NCBI RefSeq assembly: GCF_963576615.1
Contig: NC_088711.1
Coordinates: forward strand, 26,460,182 to 26,524,181
Direction of reading: 5' to 3'
DNA: 64,000 bases
DNA from: Watersipora subatra
Taxonomy: Eukaryota; Bryozoa; Gymnolaemata; Cheilostomatida; Watersiporidae
This document shows, piece after piece, positions 24,422 through 36,679 of this stretch; position 1 is the first letter of the stretch, and each line of letters begins with the position of its first letter. A program made the position numbers and the translations under genes. The notes beneath the pieces are model-generated. The model saw only the letters and a list, made by a program, of their open reading frames with translations, was not told the origin of the DNA and ran no database searches.

Positions 24422-26052
24422 TTCAACTTACAGTATACAGCTCTATACATGTAATATACAGCTCCACAGTATACAACTCTATACATGTAATATACAACTC
24501 TGCAATATACAACTCTACAATATGCAGCTTTACAATATACAACTTTATGATATACAACTCTATACATGTAATATACAACTCTACGATATACAACTCTGCA
24601 ATATACAACTCTACATTATATAACTCTATAATATACAACTCTACGATATACAACTCTACGATATACAACTCTATAATATGCAACTCTACAATATGCAACT
24701 CTATAATATGCAACTCTACAATATATAACTCTACAATATACAACTCTATAATATACAACTCTACAATATACAACTCTATAATATACAACTCTACAATATA
24801 CAACTCTATAATATACAACTCTACGATATACAACTCTATAATATACAACTCTACAATATACAACTCTACAATATACAACTCTACGATATACAACTCTATA
24901 ATATACAACTCTACAATATACAACTCTATAATATACAACTCTACAATATACAACTCTACAATATACAACTCTACAATATACAACTCTATAATATACAACT
25001 CTACGATATACAACTCTATAATATACAACTCTATAATATGCAACTCTACAATATACAACTCTACAATATACAACTCTACAATATACAACTCTATAATATA
25101 CAACTCTACGATATACAACTCTATAATATACAGCTCTACGATATACAACTCTATAATATACAACTCTATACATGTAATATACAACTCTACGATATACAAC
25201 TCTACAATATACAACTCTATAATATACAACTCTACGATATACAACTCTATAATATACAACTCTATACATGTAATATACAACTCTACGATATACAACTCTA
25301 TAATATACAACTCTACGATATACAACTCTGTAATATACAACTCTATACATGTAATATACAACTCTACGATATACAACTCTATAATATACAACTCTACGAT
25401 ATACAACTCTACAATATACAACTCTACGATATACAACTCTACAATATACAACACTACAATATACAACTCTACAATATACAACTCTATAATATACAACTCT
25501 ACGATATACAACACTACAATATACAACTTTATAATATGCAACTCTACAATATACAACTCTACAATATACAACTCTACAATATACAACTCTATAATATACA
25601 ACTCTACGATATACAACTCTATAATATACAACTCTACGATATACAACTCTATAATATACAACTCTATACATGTAATATACAACTCTACGATATACAACTC
25701 TACAATATACAACTCTATAATATACAACTCTACGATATACAACTCTATAATATACAACTCTATACATGTAATATACAACTCTACGATATACAACTCTATA
25801 ATATACAACTCTACGATATACAACTCTATAATATACAACTCTATACATGTAATATACAACTCTACGATATACAACACTACAATATACAACACTACAATAT
25901 ATAACTCTACAATATATAACTCTATAATATACAACTCTACAATATACAACACTACGATATACAACTCTACAATATACAACACTACAATATATAACTCTAC
26001 AATATATAACTCTATAATATACAACTCTGCGATATACAACTCCATAATTCTT
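24422..26052. repeat. Satellite of 15-bp units (ATATACAACTCTAYR), ~1.6 kb
   Basis: About one hundred head-to-tail copies of a 15-bp unit with consensus ATATACAACTCTAYA, varying mainly at the last bases (ACA, ATA, ACG). A longer variant carries the insert TACATGTAA. Because 15 is a multiple of three, long open frames occur on both strands (up to about 540 codons) with products such as repeating YNSTI or LYIVE. These are by-products of the repeat, not genes. The TACATGTAA variants occur with spacing 96 then 81 bp twice, 498 bp apart, showing a higher-order duplication. Confidence 0.95.
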
Positions 26053-26807
26053 TACACATTACACTCTACTCGCTAAACAGATTTATTATAATAGGTAAAC
26101 ATGAATTTTAGGTTGATATAGCTAGAGGCAACTAGTAAGCTCTATAAATTGACACGGGAATATCAACTGTCTTATAGATCAAGATGAGCCGTCTAGCTAC
26201 TAATTAATATTCCCTTGGGATTCCAATGCATAGACAACTAATGGTCAATAAGACGAGCAGCTCTTGGGTGCACCTCAGCGCATCTTTCATTCCGGAATAT
26301 TCTGAACCATAAGATATTGAGCCAATCTTTCTAACTGTAGTACTGTAATTTTCTCTCCTTTATTTTCAGAAGTGCTATAAAGTATAGAATTTTCATGGAA
26401 AACAATACATGTAGCCAGAAATGGTAAGGTAATCACCTCACCCCCCCCCCCTCCCCACTAATTTCTAAATGGTTCCACATCCACTGTCTGTAACAGCCAA
26501 GTGAGCCAAGTGATATATTTGTAAGTGATATATGATGGTGCAATAAGCACACTTTTTCCTTTCATTTTAAATCTAAATCCGTTGGCACATGGTGTCCCGC
26601 AAATAAAGGAACAGTCATATGCTATCAAGAGATAGCGTACGAACTTTAACGTTTGTTGTATATACTTACCTGGGATTTTTGTCTATAGAAAATCCAACTT
26701 GTTATGAGTGTTATGAGCTCGCAATGTAGACAAGTGAATAACAGGCTGAAGTTTGATTTTAAAATGCTGCCCAGCCTTGTCTTACTCTCTGCCATATGGC
26801 AGAGAGT
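26053..26807. other. Intergenic, no gene seen
   Basis: AT-rich non-coding DNA with a poly-C stretch at about 26440-26455. No splice-bounded frame or recognisable protein on either strand. Confidence 0.5.
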
Positions 26808-26950
26808 ATATATATATAATCTATATATATATAATATATATAATCTATATATATATATATATATATAGATTATATATATATATATATATATATATATAGA
26901 TTTTATATATATATAGATTATATATATATATATAGATTATATATAAAGAA
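26808..26950. repeat. TA-rich microsatellite
   Basis: Imperfect TA dinucleotide tracts with interspersed GATT/AATC give a strongly self-complementary stretch of about 140 bp. Confidence 0.9.
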
Positions 26951-29900
26951 CATGTATAATGTAGATCTCTTTCAAATAGACTTCATACCTTGTATATTAA
27001 ATAAACAGGTTTGCACTGTAATAGACATGGAGAATAGGCTATCCACTAAACCCATTATTATAAGGACATGTTTTATACAGCCGACACCACTTCTTCTGAC
27101 TTCACTTCTCCGGTCTTTCGATGTTTTGAACAATGTCCAGGGTCCAGACAATTGTTCGATCTGGCTGTGTCTGTCCAAAGGATGACAACTTTGACCAATA
27201 GGTGGCTCTCGCGACAGACAACTTGAGCAACTCATGCATGTGAGCTTCCTACCAGAGTGTTGTACTGTATTTTGTGTTAGTTATTAGTGCTGCTATTAAT
27301 ATAATACTGTATCCTACTGCAGATATAACCATATTCTGCTCGCTCATATCTACTGTATATGCATACTGTACCATATTGTAGCCTAGGAGTATGTGTGTGA
27401 GATATTATAGGCTGTTTAACATACAGCATTGTACTGTACACAACTCAATTTCTAATGTCTGGATTTTTGCAATGTCTGGACAGTCTGTATTAGTCTGAAC
27501 AAACAAAGGTTGTCTTTACTCTATTATGGACTGTTGCGGCCTCACCCCACCCCGCCATTCTCGATTCTCGATTCTCGAAGGAATTCAAACTGATGTCCAC
27601 TTATGAGATTTATTGAACAACGTGAAAACTAAAATAACATAAAACGTACTATGAGTAGATATAATGAAAGGTTAAATTTCTCTATTTGCGCAATATGCAT
27701 TCTAGACATGAATATAAATGCACTAATAGTAACATTAGAGTCAAGAATAGTAAATGATAAAACACAAGAATAATACATGAAATAAAAGTAATCATTGTTA
27801 CCTTGAACGACCTTCTGGGGATTCCGTAATAACTTGATTTCAAAACTTGTATTTGATAAGTATAGAATATGTGTATGTACAGTAAATATAATAATGAAGC
27901 AGTAAATGCTGCTTAGCAGATATATATGTTCGAGAGTTCAACAATTTCACATGTTGGTTGTGCAGTAGCTCAAGTTAAAGTCATAGTTGTTGGAAGGCAA
28001 AAAGAGAATACCATGAATCAATTGTTTTGCAAAATTAGGCAGTGAAATCATAAAGCAGCCGGATGCACCGGAACGCAACAGCTTGGTGAACAAAGAAAAT
28101 GATTGTTGCAATTAGCCACTGATGCTATTAGCTGCCCATTATTAAATTTTTGCCATGCGAATAAGACTGTCATAATGCACCAAAACTGAAGTGGGGACAT
28201 TTCACCAATACCGATCCTACATGGACGTTAAAACTGGCATAAGTCTGCTTGGCATGCAGCTTTTGGCTTGTTGCGTTAGCAACCTTGGCCCTGGTTACTA
28301 TGGATACAGATGCACAAGGGTTGTCTAATCTAATCTCGTCATCGCTACATCTTTACTACAATAAATGCCATATCCATTCAAAGCCACGGTTAGAGATTTA
28401 AGTAAAAGATTACTTTCATCAGGATTAGAACTCACAACTTTTGATGTAGTAGATCAACAACCAACCAGTCCAAATGACTGCCAGCAATTGTTACCAGTAA
28501 TTTTGTGGTTAGCCGTTATACCTGATGATCTCTCATGGCTCACTCGACTGTCAGGGTGGGACAACTGTTGTCTGAATGTCTTCAATTTTGTCATCTTTCT
28601 CCGACAGCATAAATGAACAATTCTTGCAGTTATGTAATTTTATTTGGTGTGTAAAGTGCTTGACTGAATCAGTAAGCATGAAAGTTATTATAGCAGCAAA
28701 TATATTCTGTGTGATAAAGTCATCCGAAAATTTTTTCTCAGTTCCCTTGTATTGTGTATAGTTTAGAAGTGCTTATAAAGGCAGATATTTAAAAGCATTT
28801 ACTTTATATTTTTAAGAAAGGAATGAACAATAGAATATGCATTTCAGTTAGCGTATTCTCCGTAAGGGAATAATCAATGCTTTATGAATACTCTGTTGCA
28901 TTATAGATTGACAGGGAGTGATATAGATACTTCTGGTTGCATAACAATCAAGCATGGCATTGCTGTTTTTGTCTTTTATATTTACTGCAATCTAACTCCC
29001 ACAGGAAGGTACAACGTTTGTGTAACAACTTAACAAGCGTATTTGTTGTTTGAGCTGATACATGATTATAAAACAAGCAAAAGCCTTTTAAAAGTATTAT
29101 TTTAATAGTATAAGGCCATAAAAATTGCATCACATGATAGCATCAGCGTGTACATAAAATAAGATTAAGGCTGTCGAATGTTACTACTAGTTGGGAGTTG
29201 CGATGTCAACTAACTTCTCTGAGCTTTTCACAGTATTTGAGCTGAAGAAATCTAATTTCCTTTCAGATATAATGTATGTTGTCTGCGTATGCGTGTGGTA
29301 TTGATTGTGTGGTCTGGTTATATGGTACGTACGATTAGGCCTATGTACACAATCAGGTGGAGATTAGAAATTTATTTTCATATATAAAAATAATTGCGTG
29401 GCTGTCTAAAGAGTTTTACGCGTGAGGAGGTTTCTATCAGAGTTAATGAATGCTCCGAAGCTATAATATTGCACCTGCTATACTTGAGTGACAATCTGCA
29501 GTTCTTCAACTAAGCAGAAAATTACTGCCTACAACCAATAAATCATGTCGCAATATCTATATGGCCTGCAAGGCACATGCCATTAGAAAGCTGTACATTC
29601 CTTCTGCGGCATGCTGCAGCCTGTGGCCATAGAATGACATAAAAGATATAACTGTTTGGTTACAGGCTTTAGGCAGGTGTAGAGTTATGGCTAAGCAGAA
29701 GAACAACGATATAACTTTTCTAGGTCGCATATTTTGTTTGCTTGCGTGAACAGGCAATTTAGCTTTCTCTACTTGATATTCAAACTGTACTGTATTTATT
29801 TTTATAACTCATTACGTATTTTCTAATGAGTGTCCGGGTGTCTGACAAACTGAGAAACATGCTAATATGTATTCAAAGTTTAGCCAAACCAACCCTGATG

Positions 29901-30820
29901 AGTTCCCAACTATAGCGTGACCAATAGTTAGTGTTGCTCAGTGCAGTGTATCAGTAAAACTCACTTTTATGGATTAAATTGATTTAAGAGGTAAAATATT
30001 TGTATTTACTGCTATACCCAAGGGAATAGAGAAGCATTTAACTTCTTTGAGGTCTGAATCGATTGAGATTTAAGTGGAGAAACGGTATAAAAATTGCGGG
30101 GAAACTTGATGCTTGCGTGTTCTTCTGCTCGAAACCTACGAGATCCGTGAGAAATTTGTTTGTTCACGTGCGTGTATAGAGTGTACGAAGAATGAGCTAA
30201 TCGACTGCAAATAGACTCTCAAATTCTCCTTGCATTGTTTCTCTGGCTCTTACTGCCCTGAACACGGATAGCCAAGACACACACTTTCAGCTGATGAATG
30301 CTGTTGTTGAAAATCACAATGTTTACATTGAGTGACCTACTGGCTAAAGGGGAGGGTTAGATTCGTTTTGGCTCATCCATGATGTAATGTGGCTGTTTAC
30401 TACTCATTTGTTTCATACTGCTCAGCTTAGTTCAGTACCATCTGTATTTTCAATAATCATTCACGAAACCGTTTTCATCACTTGCTAGAATGATCTACTA
30501 TAGCTGTTTGCATGCTGGTGATGTGATCATATCTATTACTACACATGTAATATGTAAGTTTCCCGTACAAGGCTGTAAGAAAATTTGTTTTATGCATAGA
30601 TTCATGGCTCAATATTGTGAAATATATTCATAATGACAGCTTTTTACAAAAGTCAATTTTTCGTCTTTAAATTGACCAAAGATTAGTGCAGGTATTTTGG
30701 TGATTCCAGATTGGTCTGGCAGATCTACAGCACATATTTTCGATTAAAAGTTTTTTCTTGAGGCTTTTAAACTGTACTATATTCATGTGAGCTTAGGATA
30801 GTCAGAGAATTAATATTACC
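26951..30820. other. Intergenic, no protein gene seen
   Basis: About 3.9 kb of AT-rich DNA. Open frames are short, lack splice context and resemble nothing known to me. One tRNA-derived SINE-like head is noted separately at about 28400-28495. Confidence 0.45.
28400..28495 (-). mobile_element. tRNA-derived SINE-like sequence
   Basis: On the minus strand, AGTTCTAATCC (28432-28422) fits a polymerase III B box, and TGGCAGTCATTTGG about 60 nt earlier is a weak A-box candidate. No cloverleaf can be folded cleanly, so this is a SINE head or decayed tRNA-like sequence, not a tRNA gene. Confidence 0.3.
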
Positions 30821-30822
30821 AA

Positions 30823-30861
<39 letters not shown>
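30823..30861. repeat. (TA)n microsatellite
   Basis: Nearly uninterrupted TA repeat of roughly 39 bp. Confidence 0.95.
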
Positions 30862-30864
<3 letters not shown>

Positions 30865-30899
30865 ACACTGGCGCATAAAATGTGGCTTGCCCAAACCAA

Positions 30900-31035
30900 A
30901 TACCGACAGCAATCAACTCAGGTGAGTTGCAGAAAAGTGCGCTATTGGAAACAGCTAAGATCTTGAGGCGAGTGCTCAAACTCCCAGGTCTCTGGTAGGA
31001 GACCCGAGTTAGAGCAGAAATTACTACCTATGCGG
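30900..31035 (-). mobile_element. SINE-like dispersed repeat
   Basis: The minus strand holds CTACCAGAGACCTGGGAGTT followed by TTGAGCACTCGCC and a tail with TTCTGCAACTCACC. GC-richer, tRNA-like sequence in an AT-rich setting suggests a SINE. The B-box match is weak and the ends are not defined. Confidence 0.3.
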
Positions 31036-31253
31036 GTTAACCGGGGTGAGGAAACAATTTTGCTAGAAACACCAGTTTTATAAAGCATACTAAAAGAAGC
31101 ACTCAATACACAAAATAGAATTGTAGAGTGAATTATACCACAATATAAAATATAAACAGTACTTAACTGTTAGTCAACCACTACAAGTTTGTTCCAAGCA
31201 GATATAGATCTGCTCTTTCAACAGGTGATTCTCAAGTTATTACCTGATTATAC

Positions 31254-31300
31254 ATATATATATATATATATATTGTATATATTATATATATATATTTAGG
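31254..31300. repeat. TA-rich microsatellite
   Basis: Imperfect TA tract in intergenic DNA. Confidence 0.85.
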
Positions 31301-31420
31301 TTTGTATATAAAAATAGGTAAGATGAAAGTTTAAGTTCAGTTTAAAATGATTTTATTACTAGTATTTATAGTTATTTATATATATAAATATTAGTATTTA
31401 TAAATAAATATATATAAATA

Positions 31421-32212
31421 CAGGAGACGCTCCTATAACGTATACCTCCTATAACATAAATTCCAGATAACATAAAGAATTTTATGTGAAGTTTTTGCTT
31501 CCTTCTACGTAAAAAATTCCATATAACGTAAAGTGTAAAGTCGGGTGAGTTTTAAAAATTGATTTGAACGTTAATTTATTTTGCCGAACTTGTGAAAGAA
31601 AAAACGTCGTGCGTTTAACGTTATATCTATTATATATAACTTTCGCGACATTCTAGTTCGTTGTAAGTAAAAGATCGTTAAATGTTTCGACAAAAAGACG
31701 AAAATTGTATAGTCGAAAATTATTTTTATCCTAATCTTGACTCCTGAATAGTGATAGGCGACGAACAGGGAGAGCTGCTTTTTATAGTAAAAAGATTTTG
31801 TTGTTTTGCCTTATTGTAGAGGCTTAAAATATTTGTTATTAGCTTTACTTTGCAGAATAGACTTTGCTGTTCAGAAAAATAAGCAAATCGTTGTAAAAGA
31901 ACAGCGAAAATGTGCAGCCCCTATCAACTTGTTGTGAATTTACTGCAATCACGGTCTATAAAACCAGTGAGATTGATCATAAAAAGGAGAAAAGTTGTTG
32001 ATGCAAACCAATAATTCTGTAGCTACAGTACAGCCCGCAAATGAAAAGAGTTAAGTGAAGTTTTTCCTTTTTGCATGGCCAAAAGGGAGAGTTTGGAAAG
32101 ATCTTGGAACGGATTAGGCAATTTACACGTATTTTACTGTTCTTATAATATAAATTCCCTATAACATAAACATTCTTGGAACGGATTATTTACGTTATAG
32201 AAGCATCTACTG
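31421..32212. mobile_element. pogo/Tigger-like MITE with TA target duplication
   Basis: The left end CAGGAGACGCTCCTATAACG and the right end, read inversely, CAGTAGATGCTTCTATAACG match at 17 of 20 positions, and 19 of 22 when extended by TA. Both ends are flanked by TA (31419-31420 and 32213-32214). Inner parts repeat CCTATAACATAAA/CCCTATAACATAAAC inversely. The 792-bp interior has no transposase frame. CAGT/GAGA-type ends and TA duplication are typical of the pogo branch of Tc1/mariner, so this is a non-autonomous member. Confidence 0.75.
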
Positions 32213-32279
32213 TACTAGTATTTAATAAATCTATATAAATACTAGTAATTAATAAATATATTATACTAGTATAATATAC

Positions 32280-32434
32280 TAGCATTGATTTATATATGTT
32301 TATATATTATTATATATATTTATATAATTATATATATAATTACATACATGTATATATATTCATTTATATATATTTATGTGTATATATATTTATTTATGTG
32401 TATATATATTTATTTATGTGTATATATATTTATT

Positions 32435-32469
<35 letters not shown>

Positions 32470-32470
32470 C
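32280..32470. repeat. TA/TATTTA microsatellite
   Basis: Compound TATATATTTA(T) tract ending in a pure TA run. The Tyr/Ile-rich frame across it is a repeat artefact. Confidence 0.9.
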
Positions 32471-32674
32471 CTACTGTATATTACATACACTTGCAAAGGC
32501 TGTCCAGTGCCAAGTCCTAAAATAGGCAAACTCTTATTAACATCATCTTTACGTTGTAGTTTCGTACTCCAAAGACGATAACAAACTTTGCTATTAACAA
32601 ATAGCAGGTTTTATGTGTAACTCGGAACTCATGTGATAACACTTAAAAGAAGTAACAGAGATTTGGAGTTATTC

Positions 32675-32801
32675 CATGGTTCTATCCGTATGTTGAGGTA
32701 ATAGAGCATATTACGCCCATGGTTCTATCCGTATGTTGAGGTAATAGAGCATATTACGCCCATGGTTCTATCCGTATGTTGAGGTAATAGAGCATATTAC
32801 G
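32675..32801. repeat. Three tandem copies of a 43-bp unit
   Basis: Three near-identical copies of a 43-bp unit starting CATGGTTCTATCCGTATG; the last lacks its final bases. Confidence 0.9.
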
Positions 32802-33624
32802 CAATAACAAAGGCTGCACAATCACTTTGCAATGACAGCAAGTACTTTTTCAAGAGCTGACCTGATGTGCACTATGTGATAGCGGCAAGCGCTGACGCAA
32901 AGCAGCATTCAATCAATGTTAATCATATCTTAGAGCAACTAGACCACAGAGGCAGTGATAGACGCTGATAGCTCTAACAGGTGTTACTAGCTGTCGCTTA
33001 TATATCTGATAGTTTTCTATGACAGCCTGTTTGTTTAGTGGGTGATGCAGGATGATGAAGGAATTTATGTTAAGGCTATATTTATCAACCAGCATAAAGA
33101 GAAAAGAGATTCACAGTTAAACTAGCTCTAGTCACCGATGTTACTAACAGAGTATAGAACCTGCAGTTATTATTATCTGACACAAATAGTATCCAAATAC
33201 TATTAGACAGGTTGAGACATGAATGCATGACTCAATCATAGCCTTTTAACTAGCGTAAATGTAGGAACGAAAATGTTTCCCATATGCAAGACAAACTCCC
33301 AAGTAAACCAGCAAACAGGTGAATTTTTTAAATTTTCATCTACCAATAGAAATTAGGCTAACATCCAAAGATTTCACATGATCGTAGCTATTGCAAACAA
33401 AGATATTTTTATTATAATAGAATGATGCATATTCTGCTAAAAGACATTTGAAAACTGATGGTCATAGCGAACAAACATTTATATTGAGGTATCATTAAAA
33501 AATTGTTGTCATGACTAACACCATGAAACCAAACTCTATGTAGATCTAATGCTAAGGCCATGGCATGTATGCCTAGCTTGAGCATAAAAACCTTGAATGA
33601 TAAGTAAAAGTTAACCGAGGAGTC

Positions 33625-34392
33625 TCACACCTCGTGCATGCCAGCTGACTGGTTATTTTGACGTAAGCGCTGATGGAATCGCATTATCGGCAGAGGATGC
33701 GCCTGCACTGTTGTATTTCTTTGGTCAGGATCTTCAGACGCTGTCCTGTTCGCTTGTTTGTAGCCAGACCGTCGATTTCCAAACAGTTTAGTGCATTTAC
33801 CTCCATGGTATTGCTTCTGTAGGCAGACGATGAAAGCGCTCAGTAGTCCCAGTATTAAACAGACTGTAAATCCAATCATAACTCCAAAATATTCCATATC
33901 TGCAACACTAGAGTAGCGGAAACTTGTCACATCTACGATTGTTGTGAGATCACGACTTACTTGAGAACAAAAAGGTTTCAAAATTACAGGAATTGATGAC
34001 GACGTGGTCATATTTTTGTGAATGCCACGACATTCGAGTTGTTGCGTCTCGCACGCGTCTGCCTTGCATGGTATGCGTAAAATCAAGCTTTGCTCATTGG
34101 CTTCCATGGTAAATGGTCCAGCCAAACCCTCGTTAAATATCCATGTATGGTTTACAAAGTCATGTCCCAAACACTTCAATACTAAAGGCCTTGAAGAGTT
34201 ATAGAAGACCTGCTGTTGCGGACTACTCGAGGAGACAAGGTCTATATTCACTTCATGCTCTAGACTAGAGCAGAGGTCGGTTGTGGTCGTCCTTGAAGAT
34301 ACTTCCATGGTAGACATTAGCAACAATAATATAGTTCTTGAAGAAAGCCATCGTACTTTTCCTCTGTAAAAGTCTTTTTGACCCCAAGCCAT
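33625..34392 (-). CDS. Single-pass membrane protein with one Ig-like domain, unknown function
   Basis: Intronless 255-codon frame starting at an ATG in GCAATGGC and ending at TGA. The first about 33 residues contain a basic stretch then a hydrophobic run (TILLLLMST), consistent with a signal peptide or uncleaved anchor. Residues about 62-138 look like an Ig-like fold: Cys74, a Trp in NHTWIF (84), LILRIP, and Cys121 in LECRG, with N-glycosylation sequons NSS, NHT and NMT. A second Cys pair (109, 114) may add a disulfide. Residues about 169-191 are a clear transmembrane helix, followed by a 64-residue basic and polar tail. I do not recognise an orthologue. A cell-surface recognition role is inference from architecture only. 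Coding is supported by the coherent signal-Ig-TM-tail layout. Confidence 0.68.
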   Translation of the reverse strand: MAWGQKDFYRGKVRWLSSRTILLLLMSTMEVSSRTTTTDLCSSLEHEVNIDLVSSSSPQQQVFYNSSRPLVLKCLGHDFVNHTWIFNEGLAGPFTMEANEQSLILRIPCKADACETQQLECRGIHKNMTTSSSIPVILKPFCSQVSRDLTTIVDVTSFRYSSVADMEYFGVMIGFTVCLILGLLSAFIVCLQKQYHGGKCTKLFGNRRSGYKQANRTASEDPDQRNTTVQAHPLPIMRFHQRLRQNNQSAGMHEV

Positions 34393-36679
34393 TGCAGTAC
34401 TCTATCTTACTAGTGTCATGCTCAGCTGCAACTTGTACATCTTGTGGCTATTATTGGCGGAGGGAAGAAAGACAGTACTACATTATTGCCATATGAAATG
34501 CAACCAATCAGTGTCTGGTATTTGAAGCGTCGGCTAAATCAATTGGTCCACTGTCAAGGCTGTTCGTTATTTGGTGTGTAAAGGTTGGAGAACTCCAGTC
34601 ACCTGGTGCCCTACTGGTATTGCACTACAAGTCAGTAAGGAGGTCATGTAGAGCAATGGTAACAGGCTCGAGACTACAAGTGGCAGCATCCCTACCCACA
34701 ACAGTACATGGTCCTATATGCCATGGACAAACTTCTAATTAGCTAATGAACGGGAGTCAAAGAGAAGCAAGTTTTCCTAACTTGAACCTACCCAAATGTA
34801 AGGTGCCACTACTTAGCTAGTATTCAAAGAGTTCTATCTCTAGCAAATCAAATTTATTCACATTGGTTTACAACAATCTACTTCAATTAACTGCACCAAT
34901 TCTATTTTGACTCACAACCAAAGCTGGGTACGAGAAAAAAACGAACAACTGCCACATAGCAGGATAGGTAGGTATGGCTGGACTATGTTACTGGCTGGAC
35001 TAGGTATGGATAGCCATGTTTTAGTTATACACGTTTGTAGTTTATATATATAGTTTATACAATATAAATTGCTGTGCAGATGTACAAAACTAGATACAAA
35101 TAGGCCAATGTTAGTTGAAGATTTTCTTATATATAGGGTTGCTGTGGTGAATGTAATTATGAAAGCGTTATGGAATACTCATGTTGCGTTGGTGCCAAAC
35201 GAATCTGCGACGACACTGGAATGAATAAAGGGCATACCACACATATATTTGAACTCATACAAAATGAATATTCACAAGGAATACCGGTCCTTTACACATG
35301 TTTGAAGGTATTTGTAACAGCTAAGGGCACTGCATGACTCCCTCACTCCGCATTGCTACACTTTCCTCTGTGTTTATTGATTGACATTAATATCTCACAT
35401 GTGTAATGGCAATCATATGTCATCAGATGTCAAATTAATTGCTGTGGGCGACCTTGCAAGCTTTTACCAATCATGAGATAAAAATATGTATAGATCAAAG
35501 ACAGCATACATCATAAAACCTGTAGATATGCTCATTTTCAAGCCTGTCCGAAGCAGACACTGATTCTCCTCTATAAATGGCAATAGCAGTGGCTCATACA
35601 CGCCATGTATCAGGCACTTGTGAATATTCTGTGCGGAGCTGCCCAAAAGCTGCCATGATATAACATTGTATAACGATTAGGGCCCTAATCGGTAAACTGA
35701 CAGCTTAGTAAGTCAGCAAGTGGATTGCAAGACACCCTGGTGCCAGCAAGTAGTGAGGTGGGGAAATTTAGCGGTTGGCTTTTGGTTTCATCTAACTACC
35801 CACACATGTCCATCTCTCTTCGAAAGAAACCCATGTGAGAGTGTTGCGCAATCCAAAACACAAATTCCCTCAACACTCTTTCAACAATGTATACTAGTTT
35901 ATCCAGCTTCCACCATAACAATTGTCTACATAGTGAGCACAGACTAGGACACGCTTGCTTTCATTTTACAAATTATCAGCTTTGTCAGCAAATGTTAACG
36001 TATTCCTTTTTAGGAAGTAGTTACATCTGGTGAAATAATTCGCAAGCAGTTAATCTGCAGATTTAACTTATGCATAGGGTTTCAAGTCAAGATATGACAT
36101 GATAGTGAATGCGTTGCCACAAGTACTTTTGGTCAAGCCAAAGGAACAACGACCGGATCATTTTTCTATCATGTACATTCCAATCAAAATATTCTTTAGT
36201 AAGCAATGATGAATGGATCTATGGCGCCTTTTATAGATGCTTGCTGCCAATTATAGTTGGAATATCAGGTTTGAATTGTGCTGATTGTAGTTACCCAATG
36301 AAATTAGTCAGAAAAAAACATTTGCATTTTTATGTACCTCTTAAGACTTTATTAACTTCAATAATGGACTGGTAAACAGCACACAATTAGGTGTGACTAT
36401 CATGCAGTTATTATATGACAACTAAACAATAAAATCAGAACCTACACTACCTTAATAAGGCAATTGTAGTAGAAATTCCTGGTAGGAAAGCTATATACAG
36501 TTGGAATCATTCTATATTCTATGTACATCAACAGTTTAAGCATTAAATACAAATCTAACCTAACGAACGAATGGGAGAGCCAAGAGGCACCGCGAGGAAG
36601 TCTTACAACATCACACTCCCTCTATGGTTATCTAACATCAGGATCGATGAAACTGTATCGTGCTATTCCAGTGCCACTA
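34393..36679. other. Intergenic between the Ig-like gene and YTHDC1, no gene seen
   Basis: No supported exon. A minus-strand AATAAA at 36353-36348 could be the YTHDC1 polyadenylation signal, about 330 nt past the stop. Confidence 0.4.
36348..36353 (-). terminator. Candidate polyadenylation signal of YTHDC1
   Basis: AATAAA on the minus strand, about 330 nt downstream of the YTHDC1 stop codon. Position and sequence fit; usage is unproven. Confidence 0.35.

Noticed and set aside
24423-26076. Very long open frames of 288 to 540 codons on both strands
   Set aside because: They are produced by a 15-bp tandem repeat, a multiple of three without stops. The products are pure short-period repeats and both strands are open at once.
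32285-32581. Tyr/Ile-rich frame of 98 codons
   Set aside because: It translates a TA/TATTTA microsatellite.
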